A DNA stretch of 64,000 nucleotides from Flavobacterium sp. N502536 (GCF_025947345.1 NZ_CP110011.1:4988334-5052333); one strand, 5' to 3'. Numbered from the stretch's first letter, positions 9,779-20,548 are shown. Notes: a model not told the origin generated them from the letters alone. Program-made: numbers and translations.

Positions 9779-11407
9779 TTAATTAATTACCAATTCTTTT
9801 TTTAACTCGTAATCGTATAACAATTCTTTTTCTCCAAATAAACGTTCCGCGACGATTCCTTTTTCGGCACAGTGGTTTATTAATCGGTTGGATTCAATAA
9901 TGGCCAGCGATTCTTCGGTGTATTTGATACTGCTTATAAATTCCAGCCATGGCTCCATTCCCATTGCGTAGACATAAGCTTCTTTTGGATTAAAAATGTC
10001 TACCAACGATAACCCTCTATCACTATCACAGCCAGCCAAGCGTCTCGACTGATCGTCTTCTCTGTTAATCGGTTCTGTCATTAGGCAGCCGTAAAGCCAA
10101 CTTAAAGGCGCGCCGGCACACTCCATTCCTAAAAACAAGACATCAACATCGCCTTTAACTCTGTGAATGTGTTCGTATAATCTCGGTTCCATTACTCTTG
10201 AATCGGCAACAAACAAAAAGCTCAGCTCGTTTATGGCCACATGGAAACATGATTTGGCTCTGATGTTAAGATCGCTATGTTCTCCTGTAAACGGAAGCCC
10301 GGTAATGGTACAATTTTCAAATTTTATCTCTTCCAGTTCGTCAATTTCGATGACGTTTTTAAATCCGATACTTTGAAACGCTAATTTGATACTAGGGTCC
10401 TGAAGTGCTCCGCTGGTGGTTACCGGTACGATCAGGTTTTTAATTTTATGTCTCAACGGCAGCAGGGTTTCCAATACGATATGATCCTGGTGATTGTGCG
10501 TAATCAATACATAATCAATTACGTCCGGAAGGTCAATATCTGAAAAATGCTCAACGGTAGATTCATATCCGTAATAACTAATCAAAGGGTCTACAAGGAT
10601 ACTCACATCTTTGGTTTCGATCAAAATACAGGCATGTCCCAGATAACGCATTCTGGCTTTGTCACCCGTATATTTTTGATAGGCAGGATGTTCTTTTTTA
10701 GTAAAGAAAGTTTTAAACAGCTCCATTTGCTCTTCCTTAACGCCCAGTTCTTCTGCAACGGCTTCTATAGATCCCGGATTTCTTTTCATTCTGCTTAACG
10801 TATCAATTCCTTTATGGTCAAACGGAATATCCAACTGTAATACATTTGGCTCTTCCAACTGCGGTGTGCTCAAACAAAAAGGGCGTTCGTCGTTTAGTGT
10901 TTCCCATAAGGAAATAGATTGCGACTGTTTGGAATAAAAAGGACTGTTGTATAATAAGGATTCGAAAAAACGATACGAAGGATGATTGTTTAAATCGTAA
11001 ACCAATTCTACATATCCTTTTAATATTTCCGGAACTTCTTTGTACAAAGGCTCCAATGAAGCTCCTTTTGCTTTTGCTTTAAGAAGTTGGTCCAATTCTT
11101 TTATCGCGTCTGATAATTGTATGGCGTTGGCCTGTTTATTAAGAATTTCAGCTTTTAGTTCCTTTACTTCCTCTACTCTTCTGGTTTCATAATCCATAAA
11201 AGGGCCTCCCAGCATTTTCGGATTTTTTACGGCAGCCTCATGAATCGCAGGGGCCTGAATATAAGAATTCATAATTTTTAAATGTCTTTCAACAATATTC
11301 ATTGCAGCTGTTGCAGGCGATATTAAGTGTGTCCATGCGTACCATTTATCTACCAGTGGTCCAATAATTACATTTGGTTTAAAGTAATATTTTTCAGTGT
11401 TTTCCAT
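9779..11407 (-). CDS. CmlA-type diiron beta-hydroxylase (first copy)
   Basis: 542 residues: an N-terminal domain of about 250 residues and a C-terminal metallo-beta-lactamase fold. The metal-site motif is HNHQDH with His304, His306, Asp308 and His309, then Glu376 in GEH where hydrolases of this fold have His, then Asp402 in VADS. These six positions match the ligand set I remember for CmlA, the chloramphenicol-pathway enzyme (305, 307, 309, 310, 377, 403), with a constant offset of one, and the total length is also close (CmlA 532). CmlA-type enzymes use a non-heme diiron centre and O2 to hydroxylate the beta-carbon of an amino acid bound to an NRPS carrier domain. It begins 27 bases after the terminal NRPS gene, so it probably acts on a residue held by that protein (inference). 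It is paralogous to the protein at 46211-47827. Confidence 0.9.
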   Translation of the reverse strand: MENTEKYYFKPNVIIGPLVDKWYAWTHLISPATAAMNIVERHLKIMNSYIQAPAIHEAAVKNPKMLGGPFMDYETRRVEEVKELKAEILNKQANAIQLSDAIKELDQLLKAKAKGASLEPLYKEVPEILKGYVELVYDLNNHPSYRFFESLLYNSPFYSKQSQSISLWETLNDERPFCLSTPQLEEPNVLQLDIPFDHKGIDTLSRMKRNPGSIEAVAEELGVKEEQMELFKTFFTKKEHPAYQKYTGDKARMRYLGHACILIETKDVSILVDPLISYYGYESTVEHFSDIDLPDVIDYVLITHNHQDHIVLETLLPLRHKIKNLIVPVTTSGALQDPSIKLAFQSIGFKNVIEIDELEEIKFENCTITGLPFTGEHSDLNIRAKSCFHVAINELSFLFVADSRVMEPRLYEHIHRVKGDVDVLFLGMECAGAPLSWLYGCLMTEPINREDDQSRRLAGCDSDRGLSLVDIFNPKEAYVYAMGMEPWLEFISSIKYTEESLAIIESNRLINHCAEKGIVAERLFGEKELLYDYELKKELVIN

Positions 11408-11434
11408 TATAAAAGTTAATTAGTTTTACGATTT

Positions 11435-14400
11435 TTAGTTGGTTTCTATGCTTGTTTTCTGAATGCTATTTTTGAAGATTTCAACATACTTGTCAAAATT
11501 TTTCTCGCTAAAGGCTTCCCAGTGTGTACCCGACAGGTAATGATGCGTTAATTCGCCAGTTGTATACTCTTTCCAATTGTGCATGTTACTTCTCAATTCG
11601 TTTTCACCCGATTCAAGGACATGTATCGCACTCGAAATTTTCCCCTGAAGGCTGTATTGGTTGTCAAGGAGCAAATTGTTTTTCAGAAAAGATAAAACAC
11701 TCGCTTTCTGGTCTGTGCTCAAGCCTGTAATCTTCTGATATTCCTTAAGCAGCCAATCGGCCTGTGCATCAATATCTTCCTCGTTGTCCTGGAGTCCGAT
11801 GATCGAAATCGGTCTGTCTACCAAAACTAATTCGATGGCATCGTACTGTTTTTCGAGTTCTTTGACTACTTCAAAGGCAATTGCGGCACCCATTGAATAC
11901 CCCAGAATCACAAACGGCTGATTGCTCTGACGTTTTTTAATTTCTTCGCTGAAATAGCCGGCCATTTCTTCAATAGACTGGCAAAATTTTTCCTGAGGTT
12001 CCAATCCTTTGTATTGCAGTCCTATTGAGTTAAAATGGCTGCTTAGTGCTTTTGCCAAAGGATGATACAAAATCGAATTACCCAGAATTGGTGGTATAAA
12101 ATAAATGGTGTTTGGATGATTGCCCACGTGTAAATCGATCAATGCAGACGCTGCTGTTTTTTTACCCTGAGCCAGTTCTCTGATGGTTGGCGCATTGTAA
12201 AGGTCTTTGATCGAAATTTCCAACCCTAGTTTTCTTCTTAACATAGACTGTAGCTTAATCGCTTTAAGGCTGTATCCGCCAATTTCAAAAAAGTTGTCCA
12301 GCACACTGATTTCCTTTTTTTCTAAAATGTCCTGCCAGATCTGAAGGATTGTGTTTTCGGTTTCGTTTTCCGGAGCAACAAGCGATCTGATAACATCCGT
12401 TTTGTGTATTTCTATGGCTAACAATTTGTTTCGGTCTACTTTTCTGCTTTTTGTGAGCGGAATTTCTTCTACAGGAATAAAATACGACGGGATCATGAAG
12501 TAAGGCAAAACACTTTTTAGTTTGGTTCTGATGTTTCTTACGTCAAAATGTTCGTCCGGAACCAGATACGCCACGACTTCTTTTTCTCCTAATTTGTTTG
12601 TCTTAGCCAGTACCGCAACCGAAGTTGTTATTTTTTGCTGAAGAAATGCATTTTCAATTTCGCCCAATTCAATTCGGTAACCTCTAATTTTTACCTGATC
12701 GTCGGCTCTGCCAAAAAACTGAATGTTACCATCCGGCAGCCAGCAGCATAAATCACCTGTCTTGTATAAAGTCTCCCCTTTTGCAAAAGGATTAGGAACA
12801 AAACGTTCTTTGGTGAGTGTTTCCTGATTGATGTATCCTCTCGAAACGCCTATTCCTCCGATAAACATTTCACCAACAACTCCTGTTTTTACTAATTGCG
12901 AAGCGCTGTCTAAAATGTAAATGGCTGTGTTCTCAATCGGACTTCCGATTGGCAGACGGTTCAGCTCTTTATCGTTCTCTTTGTCGTAGGCATAAATAGT
13001 CGAAGACACGGTGGTTTCGGTAGGCCCATAAGAGTTGTAGAAGTCAGTGTGAGCGGCCCATTTTCTGGCTAGGTTTATGGAACATTCTTCACCTCCAACC
13101 ACAACTCTGTTTAAATGGTACTTATTAGGGATTACATTTTCCAGATACGTTGGTGTTACATCGATATGTGTAATTTCTTTTTGCATCAAAAGCTCTGCAA
13201 ATTTTTCATTGTCCAACAGGTCTTCTTTATCACATAACACCAAAGTGGCTCCGCTTGCCAATGCCACAAAAATTTGTTCTACCGAAGCATCAAAGACATA
13301 ATTGGAAAAAGCTAAAATCTTCTCTTCTTTCTGTATGTTATATCTTTTGATTAATGATTTTGCAAGATTGACCACTCCTTTATGTTCGATAAAAACTCCT
13401 TTTGGATTTCCAGTTGTTCCGGAGGTGTAAATACTGTATATTAAAGAGTTTGGCGTAAGATTGGCGTCGGTTTTCGCTGTACTTTCTTCGGCAATGCTGT
13501 CCCATTCTTTATCCATTACAATAGTTCTTGGAAAAGATTCCTGAGAAAAGTTTTCTAAAACAGCCTGTTTGGAAAGCAGGGCTTTGGCTGCTGTATCTTT
13601 TAAGATAAAATCAATTCTTTGCTGTGGATACCCCTCGTCTAAAGGAACGTAGGCTGCTCCGGCTTTTATGATCCCAAAAATTGAAATGAGCATTTCGACA
13701 GAACGATCAATTAATATCGCTACAAAATCTTCATTACCTATTCCTTGTTTTCTTAGATAATGTCCTAGCTGATTTGACTTTTGATCGAGTTCTGCATAAC
13801 TAATGTTTAGACCATTATGGTACAATGCCGGATAATGAGGATTTAGCGCTACCTGCTCCGCAAACAATTCTAATACGGTTTGCTTGTTGTTTTCGGCTAT
13901 TGATTTACCCTCGTTTTGAGTTAAATAGCTTTCTTTTTCCGAATTGGATAAGTGATCCAGTTCTTTTAAAGAGACTTCCGGATGCTCCACAAGGTGTTTG
14001 AAAACTTTTTTGTAAACCGACTCGATTTCAGACAGTTCAATTTTATTGATCAGTTCTCTGGTTTGGGCAAAATCAAATAAGGCTGCATTATTGGTATTGT
14101 TAACGGTAAAATCAAGATAGGTATTGGTCGCTCCTTTTCCGTTTAATACCAATTCCTGATTGCCTAAATTCGATGCTTTTTGCTCCTTCAGCTGTTCTTC
14201 TAAAGCATCATAAGAGTAAAAGTCGACATAATTGAAGATGATATCAAAGAATGGGTTGTTCGTACCTTTAATTTCATTGTTCACCGCAGCGATATTGGCC
14301 AAACTCATATCGGAAAAATTACTTACTTCAACAAGTTTTTGCTTTACTAACAACAGTAAATTTTCGCCGCTTATGGTTCTGTCCACTTCCAGTCTGAAAG

Positions 14401-17400
14401 GGATCGTATTTAGAAAACAGCCTAACATTTCATCGGAATCCGGCAGAGCGGGTCTGGTGTTTACGACTAAACCAATTGTGATATCATTGCCATAGGTGTA
14501 TAGTTTTATGGTGTAAATTAAAGCGCTCAAAGCCAGCTCTTTTAATCGGATGCCATAGGCTGTTTTTAAAGCATCGATCTTTGATAACGTTTCTTTCTCA
14601 AAACCAAACAGTTTAAAATCTTCTACTTCTTTTTCGGTAAATAAGTTCACCCTGTTATAGTCGTTTAATTCATTCGACCAAAATGTGGTAATCTCTTCTT
14701 TTCGTTTGTCTTCGAGCTGATAAAGAATATAATCTTTGTGGCTCGATCTTAATTTAGCCGGTTTAAACGAAGGGGTATCGATTAGTTTAAGGTACACATT
14801 ATTAATCTCGGTCAATAATAACGAATCGCTCCAGCCGTCTATAATCGCATGATGACATTGAGAAACAAAAACAATGGTGTCGTTGCCTATATTAAAAGCA
14901 GCCATTCTAAACAATGGTGCCTGGCTTACATCAAATGGGTTCAGCAGTTCTGACTGAAGGAAGTCTGCAATGACTTTTTCCTGTTCTTTTAAAGATCCCA
15001 AATGCGACAAATGCTGATAAAAAACAGGCAGTTCAACCTGTTTGTATACGATTTGAACTTCCTGATCGTAATCGTGTAAATTAAATGCCGTTCTAAGAAT
15101 TTCATGCTTTTCGGTCATCAATTGCATCGCCTGTCTGAAAACCGTAATGTCAAAATCCTGAAATTGTCTGGAGTTAATCATTTGATCGTGATACACGCTT
15201 GCTCCTTCGTATTTCAACGACTCGTAGATCATTCCTTTCTGAATATCACTCATTGGGTAAACGTCTTCTACTCTATCAGCCTCACTTTCGTTTAAAGATT
15301 CTAAAACGCTGTTTCTGATCCAATCCATCGATTGTCTGGCCTGATCTTTTACTCCTGCAACTGCTGCTTTTTTTACGGCAATTGATGTTCTGTTATTTGT
15401 TATAAAATCCGATAACTGAGCAATGCAATCGTTAGTATAAACGTCGGAAATGGTAATTTCTAATTGCATTTCGTTGTAAATGCCATTGACAATCTTTAGT
15501 ACTTTGATCGAGTCGCCTCCTAAATCAAAAAAGCGATCTTTTACGCCTATTTTCTTTTTGTCCAGAACGGTTTCCCAGATCTTTACTAAGGTTATCTCCT
15601 GTTCGGTTTGCGGCGCTACATATTCTTCTCCGATTCTGCTTTCGGCATCTCCAATTTCGAGTAAAGCCTTAGTATCTATTTTTCCATTTGGTGTTTGTGG
15701 AAATGCAGCAACTGTAACAAAATGAGCCGGTACAGCATAAGCCGGTACTATATTTTTTAAATAGTTTTTGAGATCTGAAAGGTTTAAGGTTTCATCGGCT
15801 AACAAATAAGCGTACAGTTCGTTATCACCTGCTTTATTTTCTTTTGTTAAAATAACTGCAGCTTCTACAAACTGGTACTGTTCAACAGCATATTGTATTT
15901 CGCCCAATTCGATACGATATCCTCTTACTTTTACCTGATTGTCTTTTCGACCTAAAAATTCGATCTCTCCGGCTGAATTCCATCTGCCCAAATCGCCTGT
16001 TTTATACATCAAACCAGCTGGGTTAAATGGGTCTTTTACAAATTTTTGCTGAGTCAGTTCAGGATTGTTTAAATATCCTTTGGTAACTCCATTCCCTCCA
16101 ATGTGTAATTCGCCAATAACACCAAGCGGTACCAGTTCTTCTTTTTCATTTAAAATATAAATATGGGTGTTGGCAATTGGTTTTCCGATCGTCGCTGTTA
16201 CCGGTTTTCCTTCTTCATATTTGTGAACGCTACTCCAAACCGAGCATTCCGTTGGACCGTACTCGTTAAACAAATCGCAACCCGATTTTCCTATAGGGCT
16301 GTTAAAATGCTCTTCGATCAAACTTATCGGGCAGGTTTCACCGGCTACGGTAACTTGCTCTAAAGAAGCTTCTTTGTCTGACAAGGCTTTCAATAACAAT
16401 TTATAGTAAGAAGGAACCGTCAATAAATGGCTTACTTTTTCGGTTGCGATAAGGTCGGCGATGAAATTTACATTGGCAATGTCCGAAGTACTCGTGATAC
16501 ACAATGTACCTCCGGTGGTCAATGTGCTGAAGATTCCCGCTACTGAACTGTCAAACGCGACAGAGGACAGTAATAAGAAGCTTTTTATTGGCGAATAGGT
16601 GTTGCTTCTTGGGGCCAACGAATGCTGCAAGTTACCGTGTGTTACCATAACTCCTTTTGGATTTCCTGTAGAACCCGAAGTGTAAATGATGTAAGCCAAA
16701 TGCTCCGGTAAAACAGTTGTTTCAGGAGTCGTTACCGGATTGGTCAAGCTGTCCAGCTGTACATCCATTGCAAATATTCCCCCCTCATAATAGGACAGGT
16801 CAAATAAATAATCGGATTGGGTGAGCAATACTTTTACATTGGTGTCTTTGAGGATGTACTCTTTTCGGGAAACCGGGTAATCAGGATCTATAGGCACGTA
16901 AGCGGCTCCTGCTTTTAATATTGCTAAAATTCCAATAAATACAGATTCGGAACGATCGAGCATAATTCCAACAAAATCATTTGACTTCAGTTGATATTCT
17001 TCCAGTAAAAAATGGGCCAGCTGATTGGAACGCTCATTCAGTTCAAGGTAACTTAATTGTTTTCCTTCAAAAGATATTGCTGTGGCTTCCGGATTTTTTT
17101 CTGTCTGCTCTTTTATCATTTCTACAACGGTCTTCGATTGGTCATAGCTAAAAGTTTCTGCATTAAATTGAAGCAAATGCTGTTGTTCTTCTTTTAATAA
17201 CCATTTTAATTCCAGTATCGGCTGGTTAGTATTTTCTAATACTGCTGTTAATAACTGTTCCAGATGATTTCCGAATTGTTCTATTCTTTGGGAATCAAAT
17301 ACATCGCTGTTGTAAATAATGCTGGTGGCTAAGCCCTGAGGTGCTTCTGTAAAGTTAAAAACCAAATCGAATACACTCGAATCCGGTAATTTTCCCTGAT

Positions 17401-20374
17401 ATTCGTTTACCGATAAATTCTCCATCCCTTTGGAACCAGATCCTTGTTGGTTTTGAACAATAACCTGCACATCAAACAACGGATTACGGCTCATATCCCT
17501 CGGAATATTTAAAGACGAAACGAGGTCATCAAAAGGATACAACTGGTGTTCGTGTGCTCCGAGAACCACTTTTTTTACATTGGATACGATGTCATTAAAA
17601 CTGTCTTCTTTCGAAAAATTCGTTCTTAGGGCTAAAGTGTTCACGTAAAAACCAATTTGATTTTCTAAATCGGCGTGGTCTCTGCCCGCAATAGGACTTC
17701 CAATTACAATATCTTCCTGATGGGTGTAGTGGTAAAATAAAACATTAACGGCACTTAACAATCCCATAAATAAGGTGGCTTCCTGTGTTTTCAGAAGTTC
17801 CTTAAATTTGTTTGTCAGCGTTTCAGAAATTAAGGTATGGTGTACTCCCCCATTGTATGTTTTTATAAACGGACGCTGTTTTCCTCCTGATAAATCTAAA
17901 GTAGGTAAATCGCCTTTAAACTGTTCGAGCCAATAGGCTTTATGCAGTTCCAATCTGAAACCACTAAGCTCTGTAAGCTGCCAGGACGAATAGTCTTTGT
18001 ATTGAATCGGCAACTCACTTAATTCTGACGGAACCCCGGTTACAAGGCTGTTGTAGAGCTGTAACAACTCCTTTACAATTATTTCGATCGACCAGGCATC
18101 GCTAATGATGTGGTGGATTACAGTGCTAAATACCCAACGCTTTTCGGATTGTTTGTAGATACTGGCTTTTAACAATGTCCCTGCAGACAAATCAAAAGGA
18201 GCCGACAAGTCTTCGAACAGATGCTTTTCGAGTACCGATTCGTCTGTGTTGCTCAGGTCTATATTTTTAATCGTAAAAAAGGTGTCTTCGGGTGCGATGA
18301 CATACTGCAGTACTTCTTTTTGATCGTTTTCTTTAAAACTGGTACGTAAAATTTCATGACGTTCGATTAACTGCAAAAACGCAGTTTCTAAAGCATTTAT
18401 ATCGAGTTCTCCTTCAAAAACATAAGCTCCCGACATGTTGTAAGCAATATTGGCCTCCTGCTGCTGACTCAAGATCCACAAACGACGCTGCATCACCGAA
18501 AGCGGGTACCCATTTTGTTTCTCCAATACCGGAATTTCTTTATAATCCACCTGTTGTTCTTTGGCGATCAGCTCGTATTGCCCCGCTAAACTGGTGTGGA
18601 TAAACAGGTCTTTTAGCTGAAGTTTTACACGGAATTCTTTATGGATTTTACTAATGAGTTTGGAAGCTTTTAAACTGTGTCCACCCAAATCGAAGAAATT
18701 GTCTTCCATGCTGATGTGTGAGATTCCTAAAACCTCTTCCCACAATCCGGCTAATGCTTTTTCAAGCGGAGTTGAAGGATAGGTGTAGGTGATCTCCTCA
18801 TCTGAAATCGTTACCTCAGAGGATTGTATTTGAGAAGGTGCTGCTTTTCTGCTCACTTTCAATGGAAGAAAACCAATTTCTTCAGCAGGATTCTGAACCA
18901 CTGCCGCCAAAGTGTTTTCTAAATCTTTTAGAAAATCCAAAGCTGTTGCTCCGGTAAAAATATCGGTGTTGTATTCTAATTCAACCGTTAATGCTCCTGC
19001 TTTTTCTATAAAGGTGAAGGTTAAATCGTATTTACTCACTCCTCCGTTCAGCAAATCATTATACGACAACGCTGCATTCTCCTCTTCGTTCTGATATTCA
19101 TTCTGAATGTCAATCATCACATCAAATAACGCACTACGACTAAGGTCTCTCTTCAGGTTCAGATGATTCACTAATTCATCAAAAGGATAATTCTGATTTT
19201 CAATTGCGTTTAATGTTATGCTTTTATTTTTCTGAAAAATCTCTTCAAAAGAATTCGCTGGTCCAAACTGTGTTCTAAGTGCCAGCGTGTTGACATAAAA
19301 CCCAATCTGGTCGGCCATATCTTTGTGTGTTCTGCCCGATACCGGACTTCCTACGATAAAATCCTCCTGTGCGGTATATTTATGCAATAGTACATTTATC
19401 AAACTGAGACAACCTGTAAACAAAGTTCCCTCTCCTTCTTTACAAAAGGATTTTAATTTTTGGTATAAAGCAGCCGGTATATCCTGTTGGATGACATTTC
19501 CGTTATAACTCATAATCGCTGGACGCGGGTGGTCTCCAAAATGAGAAAGAACAGGCAGCTCGCCTTCAAGATTTGTCAGCCAGTAATTTTTTTCTTTATT
19601 AAAAACCTCAGCTGCTAATTGTTTTTGCTGCCATACAGCATAGTCTTTGTACTGAATTTGTAAAGGGGTGCTCAAAGCTGTTTCGCCCTTTCTTCTGGCG
19701 TCATAGTTTTTAAGCAGTTCCTTAATCATGATCCCAATAGACCAGCCATCGCTGATAATATGGTGCATGTTGTAGGCAAACACAAATTTGGTGTCGGTAA
19801 TTTTTATAAGAACTCCTTTGAATAACGGCCCTTTTTCAAGATCAAAAATGGTGTTGTTTACCCCAATCAGTATTTCATTTAGTTTATCCTCATCACTATC
19901 GACGTCGATTTGCTGAAAAGGGAATTCAAAATCTTCGGGAGCGATTACAAACTGTCGGACTTCTTCCTCTTCTACTGCCTTGAAAACGGTTCTTAAAACC
20001 TCGTGACGATGAATCAAATCACGAATAGCCAACATAAAAGCAACAGCATCCAATGCTTCATCAATAACCTGAATCCCGGGAATATTATAAGAGAAATTTG
20101 CTTTATCAATCTGGCTTAGTACCCACAGCCTGAGCTGAGAAGAAGATAACGGGTAATGTTCACTTTTGGGCGCAGCGGGAATAGAATTGTTTTCATGATC
20201 CTGATCTTTCGCATATTTATTAACCAGCTCAATTAATTCTTCCTTTTTTGATTTAATTTCATTTAGTAGTGCTTCATTTAAAACGCCTTTTGGAGCTTTA
20301 ACATCAAGATTATTGTTGATTACTTTTACGGTAACTTTAAGTTTTTTCAGCTTTGTAAATAATTCGTAGCCCAT
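11435..20374 (-). CDS. Terminal NRPS, TubC-C-T-C-A-T-C-A-T-TE
   Basis: 2979 residues. Order: TubC-type docking domain (1-55); C1 (HHIISDGWS, first His 204); carrier T1 (GGHSL, Ser567) directly after C1 with no adenylation domain; C2 (HHIISDAWS, first His 754); A1 (about 1075-1560, YTSGSTGNPKG); T2 (GGDSI, Ser near 1624); C3 (HHAIIDGWS, near 1842); A2 (core near 2315, YTSGTTGNPKG); T3 (GGYSL, Ser near 2701); thioesterase (GYSMG, Ser near 2825; late GTHW His). The TE marks it as the release protein. Hand-read codes: A1 DSALTAEVWK (closest I recall is the Tyr code DGTLTAEVAK, weak); A2 DAEDVGSVSK (Lys/Orn-like, tentative). T1 must be loaded in trans or skipped. The docking domain could take the tail of the protein at 24532-29046. 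A hydroxylase gene follows 27 bases later. Confidence 0.96.
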   Translation of the reverse strand: MGYELFTKLKKLKVTVKVINNNLDVKAPKGVLNEALLNEIKSKKEELIELVNKYAKDQDHENNSIPAAPKSEHYPLSSSQLRLWVLSQIDKANFSYNIPGIQVIDEALDAVAFMLAIRDLIHRHEVLRTVFKAVEEEEVRQFVIAPEDFEFPFQQIDVDSDEDKLNEILIGVNNTIFDLEKGPLFKGVLIKITDTKFVFAYNMHHIISDGWSIGIMIKELLKNYDARRKGETALSTPLQIQYKDYAVWQQKQLAAEVFNKEKNYWLTNLEGELPVLSHFGDHPRPAIMSYNGNVIQQDIPAALYQKLKSFCKEGEGTLFTGCLSLINVLLHKYTAQEDFIVGSPVSGRTHKDMADQIGFYVNTLALRTQFGPANSFEEIFQKNKSITLNAIENQNYPFDELVNHLNLKRDLSRSALFDVMIDIQNEYQNEEENAALSYNDLLNGGVSKYDLTFTFIEKAGALTVELEYNTDIFTGATALDFLKDLENTLAAVVQNPAEEIGFLPLKVSRKAAPSQIQSSEVTISDEEITYTYPSTPLEKALAGLWEEVLGISHISMEDNFFDLGGHSLKASKLISKIHKEFRVKLQLKDLFIHTSLAGQYELIAKEQQVDYKEIPVLEKQNGYPLSVMQRRLWILSQQQEANIAYNMSGAYVFEGELDINALETAFLQLIERHEILRTSFKENDQKEVLQYVIAPEDTFFTIKNIDLSNTDESVLEKHLFEDLSAPFDLSAGTLLKASIYKQSEKRWVFSTVIHHIISDAWSIEIIVKELLQLYNSLVTGVPSELSELPIQYKDYSSWQLTELSGFRLELHKAYWLEQFKGDLPTLDLSGGKQRPFIKTYNGGVHHTLISETLTNKFKELLKTQEATLFMGLLSAVNVLFYHYTHQEDIVIGSPIAGRDHADLENQIGFYVNTLALRTNFSKEDSFNDIVSNVKKVVLGAHEHQLYPFDDLVSSLNIPRDMSRNPLFDVQVIVQNQQGSGSKGMENLSVNEYQGKLPDSSVFDLVFNFTEAPQGLATSIIYNSDVFDSQRIEQFGNHLEQLLTAVLENTNQPILELKWLLKEEQQHLLQFNAETFSYDQSKTVVEMIKEQTEKNPEATAISFEGKQLSYLELNERSNQLAHFLLEEYQLKSNDFVGIMLDRSESVFIGILAILKAGAAYVPIDPDYPVSRKEYILKDTNVKVLLTQSDYLFDLSYYEGGIFAMDVQLDSLTNPVTTPETTVLPEHLAYIIYTSGSTGNPKGVMVTHGNLQHSLAPRSNTYSPIKSFLLLSSVAFDSSVAGIFSTLTTGGTLCITSTSDIANVNFIADLIATEKVSHLLTVPSYYKLLLKALSDKEASLEQVTVAGETCPISLIEEHFNSPIGKSGCDLFNEYGPTECSVWSSVHKYEEGKPVTATIGKPIANTHIYILNEKEELVPLGVIGELHIGGNGVTKGYLNNPELTQQKFVKDPFNPAGLMYKTGDLGRWNSAGEIEFLGRKDNQVKVRGYRIELGEIQYAVEQYQFVEAAVILTKENKAGDNELYAYLLADETLNLSDLKNYLKNIVPAYAVPAHFVTVAAFPQTPNGKIDTKALLEIGDAESRIGEEYVAPQTEQEITLVKIWETVLDKKKIGVKDRFFDLGGDSIKVLKIVNGIYNEMQLEITISDVYTNDCIAQLSDFITNNRTSIAVKKAAVAGVKDQARQSMDWIRNSVLESLNESEADRVEDVYPMSDIQKGMIYESLKYEGASVYHDQMINSRQFQDFDITVFRQAMQLMTEKHEILRTAFNLHDYDQEVQIVYKQVELPVFYQHLSHLGSLKEQEKVIADFLQSELLNPFDVSQAPLFRMAAFNIGNDTIVFVSQCHHAIIDGWSDSLLLTEINNVYLKLIDTPSFKPAKLRSSHKDYILYQLEDKRKEEITTFWSNELNDYNRVNLFTEKEVEDFKLFGFEKETLSKIDALKTAYGIRLKELALSALIYTIKLYTYGNDITIGLVVNTRPALPDSDEMLGCFLNTIPFRLEVDRTISGENLLLLVKQKLVEVSNFSDMSLANIAAVNNEIKGTNNPFFDIIFNYVDFYSYDALEEQLKEQKASNLGNQELVLNGKGATNTYLDFTVNNTNNAALFDFAQTRELINKIELSEIESVYKKVFKHLVEHPEVSLKELDHLSNSEKESYLTQNEGKSIAENNKQTVLELFAEQVALNPHYPALYHNGLNISYAELDQKSNQLGHYLRKQGIGNEDFVAILIDRSVEMLISIFGIIKAGAAYVPLDEGYPQQRIDFILKDTAAKALLSKQAVLENFSQESFPRTIVMDKEWDSIAEESTAKTDANLTPNSLIYSIYTSGTTGNPKGVFIEHKGVVNLAKSLIKRYNIQKEEKILAFSNYVFDASVEQIFVALASGATLVLCDKEDLLDNEKFAELLMQKEITHIDVTPTYLENVIPNKYHLNRVVVGGEECSINLARKWAAHTDFYNSYGPTETTVSSTIYAYDKENDKELNRLPIGSPIENTAIYILDSASQLVKTGVVGEMFIGGIGVSRGYINQETLTKERFVPNPFAKGETLYKTGDLCCWLPDGNIQFFGRADDQVKIRGYRIELGEIENAFLQQKITTSVAVLAKTNKLGEKEVVAYLVPDEHFDVRNIRTKLKSVLPYFMIPSYFIPVEEIPLTKSRKVDRNKLLAIEIHKTDVIRSLVAPENETENTILQIWQDILEKKEISVLDNFFEIGGYSLKAIKLQSMLRRKLGLEISIKDLYNAPTIRELAQGKKTAASALIDLHVGNHPNTIYFIPPILGNSILYHPLAKALSSHFNSIGLQYKGLEPQEKFCQSIEEMAGYFSEEIKKRQSNQPFVILGYSMGAAIAFEVVKELEKQYDAIELVLVDRPISIIGLQDNEEDIDAQADWLLKEYQKITGLSTDQKASVLSFLKNNLLLDNQYSLQGKISSAIHVLESGENELRSNMHNWKEYTTGELTHHYLSGTHWEAFSEKNFDKYVEIFKNSIQKTSIETN

Positions 20375-20476
20375 AATTATGTTTTTTGGTTTAAACTAAT
20401 TTGTATTGCGTATGATTGATATTTGGTTAGGTGTGGATTGAATTTTATTAATCTGTATTGGGGTGTGTTTTTCTCT

Positions 20477-20548
20477 CGCAGATTGTGCAGATCTGGCAGA
20501 TTTTTCTTTTTGTGACGATTGTTAAACACATAGAAACATAGTTTTTCT
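20477..20548. repeat. Dispersed intergenic repeat, copy 2
   Basis: Starts with CGCAGATTGTGCAGAT and ends with the same 28-base block (20521-20548) seen at 8851-8878. It lies in the 271-base gap between the oxidase stop codon and the start of the terminal NRPS. Confidence 0.75.

Noticed and set aside
9779..11407. Annotation as a metallo-beta-lactamase or generic MBL hydrolase
   Set aside because: The long N-terminal domain, Glu in place of the hydrolase His, and the six-ligand match to CmlA fit a diiron hydroxylase; the same holds for 46211-47827.
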